This document shows positions 28,393-28,908 of a stretch of 28,908 nt of DNA, one piece after another. The notes under the pieces are model-generated. The model was given only the letters and a program-made list of their open reading frames with translations, was not told the origin of the DNA and searched no databases. Position numbers and translations under genes: made by a program. Source of the stretch: Serpula lacrymans var. lacrymans S7.9 (lineage: Eukaryota > Basidiomycota > Agaricomycetes > Boletales > Serpulaceae); contig NW_006763290.1 of the NCBI RefSeq assembly GCF_000218685.1, positions 1-28,908 on the forward strand, given 5' to 3'. How positions within the stretch are numbered: position 1 is the stretch's first letter; the number at the start of each line of letters is the position of its first letter.

Positions 28393-28908
28393 TTGGAGCT
28401 TTATGCACACACCAGATACACTGAGTGCATAGCCAAATATATCCATGAGAAAAATCACATAGCGAGGCTTTTCGCCCAATGGGGGTGCTCAGGCAATGGT
28501 GGGAAGGTAGCAATGGCGTACAAGGTATACGTATTTACTATCATGATTTTTGAGATGTTTCGAAGTGTGATAACCTGGGAAATAGCTGTCGACAATGTAC
28601 ATGCTTGATTCTCAGTGGTTTGTGGAGGTTTTTTGTAATTTTAAGCTATCAGGCACTACTTATTTACATAGATAACAGGTCAAAGGGTCAACGAGCAAGT
28701 CTAGATGAATTACGAAGAAGATGATAAATACATAATCCCCCTACATGCTGTGAAAAATGTTGGTTGGCTCACTGACGTTCCCTTTGTAAACCCCTCTGTC
28801 ATTGGGACAGTGGAGAATATCCATACACTTCAAGATTCATGGAAGAATATGATGTGCTTTTAGTGGAGCCTCACGAAAGCTCAGCTGTGACCCACAAAGC
28901 TGAGCTGG
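28393..28908 (+). other. Unrecognised sequence, possible coding fragments
   Basis: Two plus-strand stretches have some coding character. The first, 28393-28530, reads ECIAKYIHEKNHIARLFAQW and GCSGNGGKVAMAYK, then meets a GTATAC site that could be a splice donor. The second, from an ATG at about 28705, reads YIIPLHAVKNVGWLTDVPFV and NPSVIGTVENIH before a stop. They could be exons of one gene or a degraded transposon running out of the window. I do not recognise the family. Confidence 0.25.

Overview
This window reads as one chromosome end of a filamentous basidiomycete, most likely an Agaricomycete. The first 350 bases are a C-rich telomere. Genes have many short (about 55-70 bp) GT-AG introns, one kinase resembles the expanded mushroom FunK1-type kinases, and Copia, Tc1/mariner-like and LTR debris is plentiful. 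No bacterial operons, rRNA genes or CRISPR arrays are present. The taxon is inferred from gene style, not from a database match.

Layout: (1) 1-350, telomere built mainly on TTAAGG; (2) 351-1857, a Copia gag-protease reading frame cut off by the telomere; (3) 2561-4446, a four-exon gene joining a PD-(D/E)XK nuclease-like domain to a protein kinase domain, the only clearly intact gene recognised; (4) 4996-9486 and 11206-15412, two minus-strand copies of an 11-exon SNF2-family helicase-like gene, both disabled; (5) 9740-10255 and 15735-16330, tandem arrays built around a 17-bp palindrome; (6) 16333-16670, a relic of valyl-tRNA synthetase; (7) 17220-18430, a broken DDE transposase with a solo LTR in one of its introns; (8) 18353-19417, a minus-strand gene with a putative zinc-binding segment and a SAM-like segment; (9) 20680-22080, a Copia reverse transcriptase fragment; (10) 22081-26059, a third SNF2 copy flipped between two inverted LTRs; (11) 26060-27975, a second copy of the promoter, array and synthetase-relic blocks; (12) 27976-28908, unrecognised sequence.

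The region has been assembled by repeated segmental duplication. The SNF2 gene, its upstream region and the palindrome arrays occur as related blocks, joined at one point by a short telomere-like stretch. The three SNF2 copies all carry nonsense or frameshift changes, so a working parent would be expected elsewhere.

The most unusual signal is the palindrome GGGCGTCC-A-GGACGCCC and its variants, counted by eye 39 times between 4601 and 27840. It occurs singly, in arrays, and at matching places in two introns of every SNF2 copy, and it is absent from the kinase gene and from the transposon fragments. Many of its variants are CpG transitions, suggesting a family that dispersed and is decaying in a methylated subtelomere.
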